From: Rhodococcus sp. 14-2483-1-2
GTDB taxonomy: Bacteria > Actinomycetota > Actinomycetes > Mycobacteriales > Mycobacteriaceae
Length of the DNA stretch: 64,000 nucleotides
Assembly (NCBI RefSeq): GCF_002259405.1
Contig: NZ_NPFW01000012.1
Span: 1-64,000 of the forward strand
Reading direction: 5' to 3'
Shown here: one piece after another, positions 41,563 to 50,269 of the stretch
Layout of the letters: each line of letters begins with the position of its first letter
Position numbering within the stretch: the first letter of the stretch is position 1
The notes under the pieces: model-generated
What the model saw: the letters and a program-made list of their open reading frames with translations, nothing else
What the model was told of the DNA's origin: nothing
Database searches by the model: none
Made by a program: the position numbers and the translations under genes

Positions 41563-44500
41563 TCAGTCTGTTTTCATCGGTCCGTCGCTGGCCAATCCGG
41601 ACCGAGACCGCTGCTCGACGGCGATCTCGGCCGTCGCCGCGTCAGGATCGAGTGGCATGTATCTCTCGATCGATCCCCAGTCTCGGGCGTAGTCGTCGGC
41701 GAGGTACGACGGCAACGTCTGCGCACCGAGTAGCAGTTCGGTCCAGCCGAGCGGGCCGCCGCCGATCGAGTCCTGCCAGGCATTGGTGGACTCGGCACCG
41801 GTGCGGTCGGGCAGAATCCGGTACTCCGGCACCTCGGCGACGCCGTCCCGATGATCGAACGGGCGCTGGCACGGGAACGCCAGCCCGACGGCCCAGTCCA
41901 GCAACACCGGATCGGTCGATCCGACCAATGAGTCGAGAGTCTGCGTCTTCGGGACGCGCGGTGGGGTGACGGCGAGCCATTGATCGCCGGCCAGGTCGTT
42001 GTCCTCGGCGACGATGCGCACGACGTCTGCGTCGGCAGGCAGCTCGTTCATCGGCACGCGCAGGTTGCGCCACGACGGCGACGGACCGATGTCGAGCGGG
42101 GTGATCCGTCCCAGCGCGAGCACGTCACCGCCGTCGCGGCGACCGTATTCCAGTTCGACGCGTTGGCCTTCGGTGACGATTCCGTCCTTGTCCACCGATC
42201 GGATGCGGCCGGCGGCGGCGATGGTGATGAGGTCGCCCTCTCCAGGCAGCGAATACCAACCCGAGATCAGGGACGCAGGCTCGGTGGCCCCGAAGCTGCC
42301 GAGTACCGGTGTGGTGCTCGGATCGAGTCCGAACGGCAGAGCGACCGTGCTGCCGTTGACTCCGACGTTCTCGTTGGTTCCACCGGAGGTGCCCGCGGAG
42401 TTCGACGAGGTGGCCGCCGCGCTCTGTTCGGAGTCCTCGGGGCGGATGGAGTTCGCGCTGCCCTGCGCGGTGTCCTCGGAGTCGGCCGTCAGGTCTTGTG
42501 CGACGCCGTCGGGGGTGAATCCGGTGCTGCCACCCGCTCCGAGTGCGTCCACGCCGGGTTCGATCGGTTGCAGGACCGAGCCGTTGACGTCGGTCTCCAC
42601 CTGTACGTCGCCGGCGAGTCCGCACGAGTTTCCGGCGAGGGCAGAGAAGTTCGAGCGGGCGATGGAGTACGCCGGGTATTGCGCCACAGCACCTTTGACG
42701 AAGGAGAGCACCTCGAAGGCGACAACGCCGCCGGCGACGATGGTCAGCGCGGACGGCGCGAATCTACGTCGCGTGGTGGGTTCTTTTCTGCGATAGGGCA
42801 ATCGGACGTGTTGGTAGGCGGCGTAGAGCAGCGTCAGAACGGTCAGTCCGAGCAGGATCGTCGAAAAGCCCTTGCCGGCGATGGACGGCGGCTTGTCGAA
42901 CCACGGAATGCCGTAGCTCGAGACGTACCACCAGCCGTTGGAGCTGGTGAACGCCACCGCCGTCAGGAACAGCACGGCGGCGGTGAACAGTGTTCTGTTG
43001 CGCGGAGATCGGACGGTCGCAGCGGTGACGGCAACGGCAGCCAGCGCAGCCAACGATGCCGCGAGACCGGCGTACACGCCGAAGTGGTGGGTCCACTTGG
43101 TGGGGGTGAACATCATCAAAGCCAGTGCGCCCAGGATGATTCCGAGGATCCGACGCGATGGCCCGGTGGCCGTACCGGGGATGCGTCCGTTCTTGCGGAG
43201 CATCACCGCGATGCACACGACGATGCACAGCAGCATCGCGAACATGCCGAATCGTCGGGCGAGCGAGCCGTCGGGCGAGATGGTCATCAGCGCGTCCCAG
43301 CGGACGCGTTCTTCGAACCACGGCACGTTCGGTCCGATGGCCGAGCGCACCCGGGTGGCTTCGAGCACGGTGCTCAGAGTCTGGTCGGCGAAGATCGCGA
43401 TCAACACCGCCAGTCCCGACGCGACCAGCGGCGCGAGAACGGCGAGCAGTCCCACCTGGCGAGCCCGCTTGACGACGATCATCACCAGCGGGCGCAGCCC
43501 GGCGAGCAGGGCGGCGACGGCGATCAGTCCGGTGGGTCCGGCGGCGAGGGAGAACGCGGCGATCAGGGTGCCGATGGCGGCGGGCAGTAGTCGTCCGGTG
43601 GCGATGGCGCGTTCGATCGAGCACCACGTGAGCAGTGCGCCGAGGGCGATGATCGGTTCGGGGCGCAGTCCGTTGTCGTAGGGCAGCCAGAAGGCGAGGA
43701 ACACGAATCCGGCGGTCCACAGTGCGACACGGTTGGTGAGGACCGCGCGACCGAGGCGGGGGATCACCTCGCGGCTGATGACCAGCCAGCACAGGAGCGC
43801 CGCGATGGTGGCGGGCAGGCGCATCCAGATGCTGGCGGTGCTGACCTTCGCGAGGGCGGCGAGCATGTCGTAGTACGGCATGCCGAACGGTGCCTCGGGG
43901 ACGCCGAACCAGCGGAAGTAGTTGGCCATGTACCCGGCGTTCTCGGAGACCCGGGCCATGTTGAGCAGGTAGCCGTCGTCGGAGGTGTTCGCGCCGATGA
44001 AGTGCCACAGCACCAGCACGCCGACCACGACGGCGTCGACGCCGGTGACGGACTTCCAGCGCGAGGGGAGGAATCGGCGGTGGCGTCGACCGTCCATGCT
44101 GTCGAGGCGATGCAGCGCGAACAGGGAGGCGATCACGGCGAGTGCGCCGACGATCATGGCCAGCAACTTGAACGTGGTGGGGCTCGAGGAGTAGCGCGAG
44201 TCGATGTCGGCACGCACGTTCAGGCCGTCGACGGGTGCGGTGAGGTCGGTGTAGATGCCGACGACCTGCGGCCGGATGTCTCCGTCCACGGTGTTCGCGT
44301 CGCCGTCGAGGTCGACGACCGTGCTGGTGGCGTTCGAGGAGACCGTCAGTGCGCAGTCTTCGGACAGCTCGGACACGGGAGCCTCGGCGAGGACGCGATC
44401 ACGCAGCAGCACCTGCAGTCGGCCGTCGTCGACCCGCACGATCAGTGCCTTCTGCTCGGTTTTCGCAGCCGCGATGGGTGCGGTGGAGACCAGAGTGCCG

Positions 44501-44733
44501 CCGTCGGTGAGAGCAGTGGCTGCGCTGCACGGAACGGTTGCCTCGAGGTCGACGGGCGAGTAACTCACCAGCGGGGCGTTGACGCTGCCGAACGAGCTCT
44601 GTGGCCACGACAGCGTCGCGACGTCCTGCTGGACCGGAAGCAGGGGCGTGGCGATGGCCAGGACGGCACCGATGATGCCGGTGACGATCGCTATCAGCCG
44701 GGCGGTCGCGATGTTCGGAGCGGTCTCGGGCAC
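41563..44733 (-). CDS. Arabinosyltransferase, Emb family (embC/embA position)
   Basis: A 1056-residue paralogue of the following emb gene with the same plan: N-terminal membrane helix (about 10-32), periplasmic domain, SDDGYL GT-C motif (Asp252/253, with Met259 at the Met306-equivalent position), many membrane segments and a C-terminal binding domain. The start is GTG at 44733, 10 bp after the upstream gene; the frame runs on upstream but only overprints that gene. Where the paralogue reads APFGWYYD, this protein reads APFGMPYYD, losing the Trp and gaining one residue in the loop after the DD motif. Only two emb genes are present, against three in M. tuberculosis. Confidence 0.92.
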   Translation of the reverse strand: MPETAPNIATARLIAIVTGIIGAVLAIATPLLPVQQDVATLSWPQSSFGSVNAPLVSYSPVDLEATVPCSAATALTDGGTLVSTAPIAAAKTEQKALIVRVDDGRLQVLLRDRVLAEAPVSELSEDCALTVSSNATSTVVDLDGDANTVDGDIRPQVVGIYTDLTAPVDGLNVRADIDSRYSSSPTTFKLLAMIVGALAVIASLFALHRLDSMDGRRHRRFLPSRWKSVTGVDAVVVGVLVLWHFIGANTSDDGYLLNMARVSENAGYMANYFRWFGVPEAPFGMPYYDMLAALAKVSTASIWMRLPATIAALLCWLVISREVIPRLGRAVLTNRVALWTAGFVFLAFWLPYDNGLRPEPIIALGALLTWCSIERAIATGRLLPAAIGTLIAAFSLAAGPTGLIAVAALLAGLRPLVMIVVKRARQVGLLAVLAPLVASGLAVLIAIFADQTLSTVLEATRVRSAIGPNVPWFEERVRWDALMTISPDGSLARRFGMFAMLLCIVVCIAVMLRKNGRIPGTATGPSRRILGIILGALALMMFTPTKWTHHFGVYAGLAASLAALAAVAVTAATVRSPRNRTLFTAAVLFLTAVAFTSSNGWWYVSSYGIPWFDKPPSIAGKGFSTILLGLTVLTLLYAAYQHVRLPYRRKEPTTRRRFAPSALTIVAGGVVAFEVLSFVKGAVAQYPAYSIARSNFSALAGNSCGLAGDVQVETDVNGSVLQPIEPGVDALGAGGSTGFTPDGVAQDLTADSEDTAQGSANSIRPEDSEQSAAATSSNSAGTSGGTNENVGVNGSTVALPFGLDPSTTPVLGSFGATEPASLISGWYSLPGEGDLITIAAAGRIRSVDKDGIVTEGQRVELEYGRRDGGDVLALGRITPLDIGPSPSWRNLRVPMNELPADADVVRIVAEDNDLAGDQWLAVTPPRVPKTQTLDSLVGSTDPVLLDWAVGLAFPCQRPFDHRDGVAEVPEYRILPDRTGAESTNAWQDSIGGGPLGWTELLLGAQTLPSYLADDYARDWGSIERYMPLDPDAATAEIAVEQRSRSGLASDGPMKTD

Positions 44734-44743
44734 GCCGACGATG

Positions 44744-46513
44744 CTATGGGACGAGCGTCCGCACGTCCCACACCCACACGCCCCCGGTGTATCGAGGCTC
44801 GACGCCGACGAGGTCGGTGACGGTGGTGCGCAGGGCGAGGGTGTTCTTGCCCGGCGGAAGGACGACGACGTCGGCCTCCCAGAACGCCATGTCCTCGGCA
44901 GCCTGGCTGCGCTGATCGTCGGTGATCTCGGGGACGGTGCCCGAGTCGTAGACCGAGCCGAGCAGCAATGCCGTCGGACGGTCGACGGCTCCGTACTTGG
45001 CGACCTTCTCTTCTTTGTCGCTCGGTCCCACGAAGTATCCGGCGGCCAGCTTGAAGCCCATGTCGGCGTCCATCTGCCAGCGCAGCGGGCGCGCGTCCTC
45101 GGGCCGTGGGAGGGGAACGGTGACGACGGAACCGTCGTCGACGTAGTTCTCCCACTCACCGTCGGCGAAGAACTCCGGGGTCGGGGACTTGTCGACGGTC
45201 ACCAGCGGCGTGGGGATCAGCGGTACGAGAGCGAGGGCGAGGCCGGCGATCCAGAACGCAGGCAATGGGCGAAGTCCGTTGCGGAACGTGCGATCGGTGG
45301 CCAGGACGAGCAGCAGTGCCAGGGCAGGTACCGCGCCCAACGCGAAGCGGGTCTCGAGCACGGATTCGACAAGGGGGTACTCGGCGAGCTTCGTCCACGG
45401 CAGCGTGATGCCGGTGTCGTCCTTGCCGATCACCAGCGTCGCACCGAGCGAGAGCACGCTCATGACGATGGCGGTCGCGGCGGCGGCGCGGGCGCAGGCG
45501 ACGCGCCACATCCACACCGCTGCCACGAGGCACAGCACCAGCAGCGGCCAGCCGAAGTACGCGTTCTCCTCGGTGGCGTTGATGCGGACGTTCTGCCCCG
45601 GCGTCGCCTCGCCGCCGAGGGATTGCGTCGGGAATTGGAACAGTGCTTTGGCGTCGTTGCCCATCGCGCCGTGTTCGAGGAACGAGTACGACTGCGGGCC
45701 GAAGAACTGCCACCACAGCGGAAACGCCACGAGCGTCAACGCGATACCGGCGGACACCGCGAGTCGGGGAACGGCGTTGCGGACGGCAGGCCACAGTGAC
45801 CGCGGCCGGGACACGTAGTAGACGACGGCGAAGATGGCGAACGACATCGCGAAGATCAGCAGCGGCTCTTCGCCGAGCAGGATCTGCAGCGCGACGATCA
45901 ACCCGAGTCCGACGGTGTTCTTCTTGGTCCCGCCGCCACGTGCAATGCGGGTGACCAGCATGGCGATGACCGGAAGCAGGAACAGCACCACGAAGTTGGG
46001 GTGGCCGTTGGCGTGGGAAATCATGCCGGGCGCGAAGCCGCACAACGCGCCGCCCATTGCAGCGGCACCCTTGGACGCGTTGAGCTGGCGGGAGAACAGC
46101 CAGAACCACGCGAACGCGGTGCCGGCCAGGCCTGCGGTGAGGGCAATCGCCCAGGTCACGGTGGGTCCGAAGAGCAAGGTGATCGGCGCAAGCGGAATGG
46201 AGATCCCGAACATTGCCGTGTTCGCCATCAGATTCACCCCGAGCGGGTAATTCTGCAGGTCACTCCACAGCGGGTTGTCCAGATGCGCGACAGAATGGGC
46301 GGCGACGGAGAAGAACCACTCCCACATCGTCTGGTCCTGGCCGCTGTTGTAGAGGTAGCCGCCGTTCGGATTGCGCCACTGACCCTGCAGGACGTACACG
46401 GCGGCGATCAGAAATCCGACGGCCGCCACGACGTCGCCACGCCCGACGCCGGAGTGTCGAGCCGGTGCCGTAAGCGGCTGCCGCTCGAGAACTCTCTGGT
46501 CGTGGGTGGTCAT
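44744..46513 (-). CDS. Polytopic membrane protein, probable GT-C glycosyltransferase
   Basis: A 589-residue protein with about ten hydrophobic segments and a C-terminal soluble domain of about 130 residues. An acidic motif after the first helix (YLYNSGQDQTMWEWFF, about residues 53-68) sits where GT-C enzymes keep their catalytic Asp. The C-terminal half has the form of a periplasmic domain. It lies 10 bp upstream of the emb start, so the three genes form one operon. By context it is likely to handle polyprenyl-linked sugars in the cell wall. I do not recognise a named orthologue; M. tuberculosis has no gene between aftA and embC. Confidence 0.7.
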   Translation of the reverse strand: MTTHDQRVLERQPLTAPARHSGVGRGDVVAAVGFLIAAVYVLQGQWRNPNGGYLYNSGQDQTMWEWFFSVAAHSVAHLDNPLWSDLQNYPLGVNLMANTAMFGISIPLAPITLLFGPTVTWAIALTAGLAGTAFAWFWLFSRQLNASKGAAAMGGALCGFAPGMISHANGHPNFVVLFLLPVIAMLVTRIARGGGTKKNTVGLGLIVALQILLGEEPLLIFAMSFAIFAVVYYVSRPRSLWPAVRNAVPRLAVSAGIALTLVAFPLWWQFFGPQSYSFLEHGAMGNDAKALFQFPTQSLGGEATPGQNVRINATEENAYFGWPLLVLCLVAAVWMWRVACARAAAATAIVMSVLSLGATLVIGKDDTGITLPWTKLAEYPLVESVLETRFALGAVPALALLLVLATDRTFRNGLRPLPAFWIAGLALALVPLIPTPLVTVDKSPTPEFFADGEWENYVDDGSVVTVPLPRPEDARPLRWQMDADMGFKLAAGYFVGPSDKEEKVAKYGAVDRPTALLLGSVYDSGTVPEITDDQRSQAAEDMAFWEADVVVLPPGKNTLALRTTVTDLVGVEPRYTGGVWVWDVRTLVP

Positions 46514-46615
46514 CGCGTCGAGGTTACAGAAAGATCACGATGGGCGAAAACTCGAACGACCTGGGTCACACCGGCCGGCAGATTCGGTGCCGAGGGGCTC
46601 GATCTCGGGCGAGTG

Positions 46616-46641
46616 TTGACACTCCCCTTGGGGGAAGGATC
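46616..46641 (+). promoter_or_regulatory. MerR-type promoter with central dyad before the SnoaL-SDR pair
   Basis: TTGACA (46616-46621) is followed by a TCCCC-TT-GGGGGA dyad (46623-46635) where the spacer should be. This arrangement, an operator inside a long spacer after a good -35, is typical of MerR-regulated promoters. The ATG of the SnoaL-like gene is at 46653. No MerR gene is present in the window. Confidence 0.6.
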
Positions 46642-46652
46642 ACGGTGGGGTC

Positions 46653-46997
46653 ATGACCACAGAATGGGATGGACTCCCGGACACCGTGAAGAAGTTCATG
46701 ACCGCACTCGACGCCCGACAGGGCGCTCGAGCGCTCACCGTATTCACCGCGGATGCCGTGGTGACCGATGAGGGCCACGACCACTCGGGCCGTGACGAGA
46801 TCGAGGCCTGGCTGGCCGCCTCGGTCAGTGAGAGCGAGTACACCTACACAACAGAGTTCACCGGAGCGACCACGACCGGCACGACCGTCGACGTCGAGCA
46901 GCACCTGGAAGGCGACTTCCCCGGGGGAGTCGCCGACCTGCACTACCGCTTCACGCTGGACGGCGCGCTGATCGACCGGTTGGTGATCGAGCCATGA
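46653..46997 (+). CDS. SnoaL/NTF2-like small protein
   Basis: A 114-residue protein with the cone-shaped alpha+beta NTF2/SnoaL pattern: a helical N-terminus with DTVKKFMTALDARQG, then acidic strands and the C-terminal LHYRFTLDGALIDRLVIEP. Members act as small isomerases, cyclases or binding proteins. It overlaps the SDR gene by 4 nt (ATGA), so both proteins are made together. Pairs of SnoaL-like and SDR proteins under a MerR promoter are a familiar actinobacterial arrangement, but the substrate is unknown. Confidence 0.75.
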   Translation: MTTEWDGLPDTVKKFMTALDARQGARALTVFTADAVVTDEGHDHSGRDEIEAWLAASVSESEYTYTTEFTGATTTGTTVDVEQHLEGDFPGGVADLHYRFTLDGALIDRLVIEP

Positions 46998-47833
46998 GCA
47001 AGCGATGGTTCATCACCGGTGGCACACCCGGCGGCTTCGGCATGGCGTACGCCGAGGTGGCGCTGGAGGCGGGGGACCGCGTGGTACTCACGGCTCGGCG
47101 TCCGGGGGAACTGGCGTCGTGGGCCGATCAGTACGGTGATCGCGTTCTCGTCGTGCCCATGGATGTCACCGACGCGGCGCAGGTACTGCAGGCGGTACGA
47201 ACAGCCGAGGAGCACTTCGGCGGTATCGACGTACTGGTCAACAACGCCGGCCGCGGCTGGTACGGATCGATGGAGGGAATGAACGAGACCTCGATACGGG
47301 CGATGTTCGAGCTGAATTTCTTTGCCGTACTGACCGTCACGCGCGCAGTGCTGCCGGGTATGCGCGCCCGCGGAAGCGGGTGGATCGTCAACGTGTCCTC
47401 GGTGGCCGGGCTTCTGGCGGCGGTCGGATTCGGTTACTACAGCGCCACGAAATACGCGATCGAGGCCGTCACCGACGCTCTGCGCCAAGAGGTTGCCGAG
47501 CACGGCGTCTCCGTGTTGGCGGTCGAACCGGGGGCTTTCCGCACGAACGCATACGCCGGATTCGCCGACGAGACCGTCTCGGAGACGATTCCGGAATACC
47601 ACGACATGCTGACAGAGGTCCGTGCCGCTTTCATCGACATGAACGGGGTGCAACCGGGCGATCCGCATCGCGGTGCCCGTGCGGTGATCGCAGCGATGGC
47701 CCAGGACCCGCCGCCGCGTCGGCTGATCCTGGGCAACAGTGGATACGACGCCGTGATCGACGCGCTGGAGCAGAACCTGGGCGACATTCGGTCGAACGAA
47801 ACGCTGTCTCGTAGCGCGGATTTCCCCGCCTGA
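46994..47833 (+). CDS. Short-chain dehydrogenase/reductase
   Basis: A 279-residue classical SDR. The cofactor motif TGGTPGGFG is near residue 8, NNAG near residue 82, and the catalytic Ser-Tyr-Lys is in VSSVAGLL and YYSATKYA. It is coupled to the SnoaL-like gene. The product class is a carbonyl/alcohol reductase. The adjacent MerR-type promoter suggests induction by a small toxic or stress-linked compound. No specific substrate can be named. Confidence 0.88.
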   Translation: MSKRWFITGGTPGGFGMAYAEVALEAGDRVVLTARRPGELASWADQYGDRVLVVPMDVTDAAQVLQAVRTAEEHFGGIDVLVNNAGRGWYGSMEGMNETSIRAMFELNFFAVLTVTRAVLPGMRARGSGWIVNVSSVAGLLAAVGFGYYSATKYAIEAVTDALRQEVAEHGVSVLAVEPGAFRTNAYAGFADETVSETIPEYHDMLTEVRAAFIDMNGVQPGDPHRGARAVIAAMAQDPPPRRLILGNSGYDAVIDALEQNLGDIRSNETLSRSADFPA

Positions 47834-47951
47834 CCCGCCGAAACAACAATTCGACACCGACCCATCGGTGCACCTATATCGCTACACGTCGACCGAGCTG
47901 ACGAACGTGCCGGTCCTCAGCGCATCGACGTTCGAATGCACACTCCACCGT

Positions 47952-48362
47952 CTAGCCGTCAGATTTCACCAGGCCTTCGACTGTCTCAGCTGCTGGACTT
48001 GTTACCTGGACCAGCACGTTGCCCGTCGCTGGGTCGGTCAGCGCAGTGGTGCACACTCCGCGGGTAGGTGATGTCCAGATGGTCAACGCGGATTCGTTTG
48101 CGCCGTCCTCTGCCCTGAACTCGTCGGAGTAAATCGGGACTGTGTCAGCTGACGCAATCGCGGGAGCCTTTGCCACCGACAGCTCCTCGGTGTCGCGGGA
48201 ACCGAACGTGGCGCGGACCGTAGCTGCGCCGTCGTCGCCGCAATCCACGGTGGCGACCATCACGGCGTCTGGCCCGCCCACAGTCGGCACTGCTGTGTCG
48301 TCGACTGTGCAACCAGCGACGGGCAGTGCGACAGTGATGAAGGCGGCAAGACCCCATCGCAC
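47952..48362 (-). CDS. Small putative lipoprotein
   Basis: A 136-residue protein with a lipoprotein signal: a short hydrophobic N-terminus ending LPVAGC (Cys18). The mature part has two further Cys residues and strands such as VMVATVDCGDDG and GVCTTALTDPATGNVLVQV, consistent with a small beta-rich, disulfide-bonded domain. The start is GTG at 48362. It is divergent from the small acidic gene at 48528 and convergent with the SDR gene. No function is recognised. Confidence 0.6.
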   Translation of the reverse strand: MRWGLAAFITVALPVAGCTVDDTAVPTVGGPDAVMVATVDCGDDGAATVRATFGSRDTEELSVAKAPAIASADTVPIYSDEFRAEDGANESALTIWTSPTRGVCTTALTDPATGNVLVQVTSPAAETVEGLVKSDG

Positions 48363-48527
48363 GTCGCCGTTCTTCTCGATCCGGACGTCGTTGATCGCCT
48401 ACTCCTTCGCCTAGTTCATGCCCTGAATGGGGTACATGTCTGGTTCTGGCATATTTCGTACCACATGGTGTGGTTCGATTGCGTTCAGCGATCCTCGGTC
48501 CTAGGCACCGAATTGGAGAACACCACC

Positions 48528-48749
48528 GTGAGCGATCAGAACAACCACCGCGGCGACCAGACAGTCGGTGCCCAAATGGGCGACGATAACGACCCAGCCT
48601 TGGAAGAGCCGGTCATTGATGGCGATGCCCCGCAATCCATCCGTGACTGGGTCCGAGATTCTCGGCCCGGCTCAAACACCGTCGATGACGGTTTCCTGGC
48701 AACCGACCCCGAAGACGAAGCTGTTCCGGGCGAGGGCTGGACTTCCTAG
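48528..48749 (+). CDS. Small, very acidic hypothetical protein
   Basis: A 73-residue protein rich in Asp/Glu (MGDDNDPALEEPVIDGDAP), with no Cys and no hydrophobic segment. GTG at 48528 follows GGAGAA at good spacing; the frame also opens further upstream, but without a site. It looks disordered and could be a small regulator or a binding partner of the adjacent unknown proteins. The evidence for expression is only the start context and the open frame. Confidence 0.45.
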   Translation: MSDQNNHRGDQTVGAQMGDDNDPALEEPVIDGDAPQSIRDWVRDSRPGSNTVDDGFLATDPEDEAVPGEGWTS

Positions 48750-48875
48750 GCGGCGCGGAATTCGCTGCGCTGCAACAACCCACAACCAGGACGGCTGCGA
48801 TCACTCGCCCATATCGTCGTACCTGCACGGCGGCATACTCCCCGGAGGAAGCTGAGGACGGGCCGGGACGCGGGC

Positions 48876-49148
48876 TTAGAATTCTCCGAGGCGGTCTTGT
48901 GTTCGGGCGGTGCGGTCTGTCGTGGGAGCGAGCAGGTAGCTCGACGCTGTAATCGCTGCCAGCGCGATCCGCCAAGGCGGGAATTCGTCTGTATCGGTGA
49001 AGATTTCACCGGCAGCGACGAACAGCCAGCACAAGGCAAGAGCGGTCACCAGCGTGACTGCTGTTGCTGTGCACGCAGCGAATCGGTGTCGCCAGGTGCG
49101 GTGCGACCGTGCGGGCCACACGCGATTGGACCACCCCATGCTCGTCAT
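48876..49148 (-). CDS. Small two-helix membrane protein
   Basis: A 90-residue protein with two predicted membrane segments (about 24-50 and 58-75, ending ITASSYLLAP) and a basic N-terminus. The ATG at 49148 is the best start; a longer frame upstream overlaps the next gene and looks like shadow. It lies about 100 bp downstream of the gene that ends at 49253 on the same strand, so it may belong to that unit. No family is recognised. Confidence 0.45.
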   Translation of the reverse strand: MTSMGWSNRVWPARSHRTWRHRFAACTATAVTLVTALALCWLFVAAGEIFTDTDEFPPWRIALAAITASSYLLAPTTDRTARTQDRLGEF

Positions 49149-49252
49149 CAAATGAGGAACATTGGCCCTCTGGATACCGACAGAAGTTGAAGTGCTGCAA
49201 CAACATGCAGAACTTCTATGGTGACTCTGTATATCGGAGTCGGTCGTACTGC

Positions 49253-50269
49253 TCAGCGGGGTCTCGGATTCAGTGGAGGTGTGCCCACCACGTCTTGACC
49301 TGGATGCAGAGCGTCTTGTAGTTGCGCCACTGTCGCATCGGTCAAACTGCCCGCTCCCAGACCTATTGCGCATGCCCAGTCGAATTCGTCCGTGGACCAC
49401 GCTCGGATCGGAGTCGGGTAGTGAGCGGTCCAATTGACGGGGAGCAGCCAGTCTTCGCAGGAGCGCGTGCGGCGCCACAGGCGGCCAATACCCTTCTCGA
49501 AATCGGCTTCGAAGCTGTCCGGGTGTTCGGGGTCTCGTCGCACCTCGGTCGGGGTGAAGTCGACCAGGACGGTTGCCTGCAGACGTTGTGGGCTGACGTT
49601 GTCGTGGAACCATTGCATGGTGCTCTTCGATCGTTCGATCGAGCGCGCCCGATCTTCGGCGAACACGTTTCGGGCCATTCTGACCGGGCCGGTCCACGAA
49701 AACGTCGAGTCCGGTACTTCGTTCGACACAACACACTGGACGTACTCCCCACTGCCCTCCTCGCACTGCTGCCTCAGCACGGCCCCGGTCTCGGTGTCGA
49801 TCGTCAGCACCATCGGCAGGCCCCTGCTGCCGGTCTTCAATTCCACTGTCCAGCAGCGTCGTCCGATGAACTCGACCTTTTCGATGGGGCGTGTGGGTCG
49901 GGTAAGGCCCGGCCGCGCCCAGTGTTCGACTGGGCGGGACACGATGAGATCCCGGCCAGGGTCATGTATCCGTGTGTTGAGTTCGTTTGTTTCGATCGGA
50001 TCGTCATGACCAGCCTGAAAGACCCAACACTTCTGGCCGTCGGCAATGAACAGCGGTTTCCCATCGAGGGACTCCATGCGCGTCTTTCGACCGAAACGGA
50101 ACAGACGGACCTCGCCGAGTCCGAAACCCACGTACGACGGAACGATGCCGTAGTGCGCGTCGTAGACGACTCGCGGACCGATGTCGGCGTGAATTGCGTG
50201 GGCGATGCCCGTGACCGGCCGCTGCGGACCATCGACGATCTTCAGCAACACCTCGACCCAATGCGTCAT
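49253..50269 (-). CDS. Unknown protein, possibly LolA/RseB-like beta-rich
   Basis: A 338-residue soluble protein without a signal peptide. A central stretch (about 140-185: RRCWTVELK, then VLTIDTETGAVLRQQCEEG) has the lipid-binding LolA/RseB-like strand pattern seen in several actinobacterial hypothetical proteins. The rest has many Trp and Arg residues. Its start overlaps the stop of the upstream gene (ATGA at 50266-50269), so the pair is translated together. It sits in the segment that separates aftA from the emb operon. The function is unknown. Confidence 0.65.
   Translation of the reverse strand: MTHWVEVLLKIVDGPQRPVTGIAHAIHADIGPRVVYDAHYGIVPSYVGFGLGEVRLFRFGRKTRMESLDGKPLFIADGQKCWVFQAGHDDPIETNELNTRIHDPGRDLIVSRPVEHWARPGLTRPTRPIEKVEFIGRRCWTVELKTGSRGLPMVLTIDTETGAVLRQQCEEGSGEYVQCVVSNEVPDSTFSWTGPVRMARNVFAEDRARSIERSKSTMQWFHDNVSPQRLQATVLVDFTPTEVRRDPEHPDSFEADFEKGIGRLWRRTRSCEDWLLPVNWTAHYPTPIRAWSTDEFDWACAIGLGAGSLTDATVAQLQDALHPGQDVVGTPPLNPRPR

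Noticed and set aside
44734-45159. N-terminal extension of the first emb gene by 142 codons
   Set aside because: It overprints the upstream membrane protein gene; the Emb-like sequence begins at the GTG at 44733.
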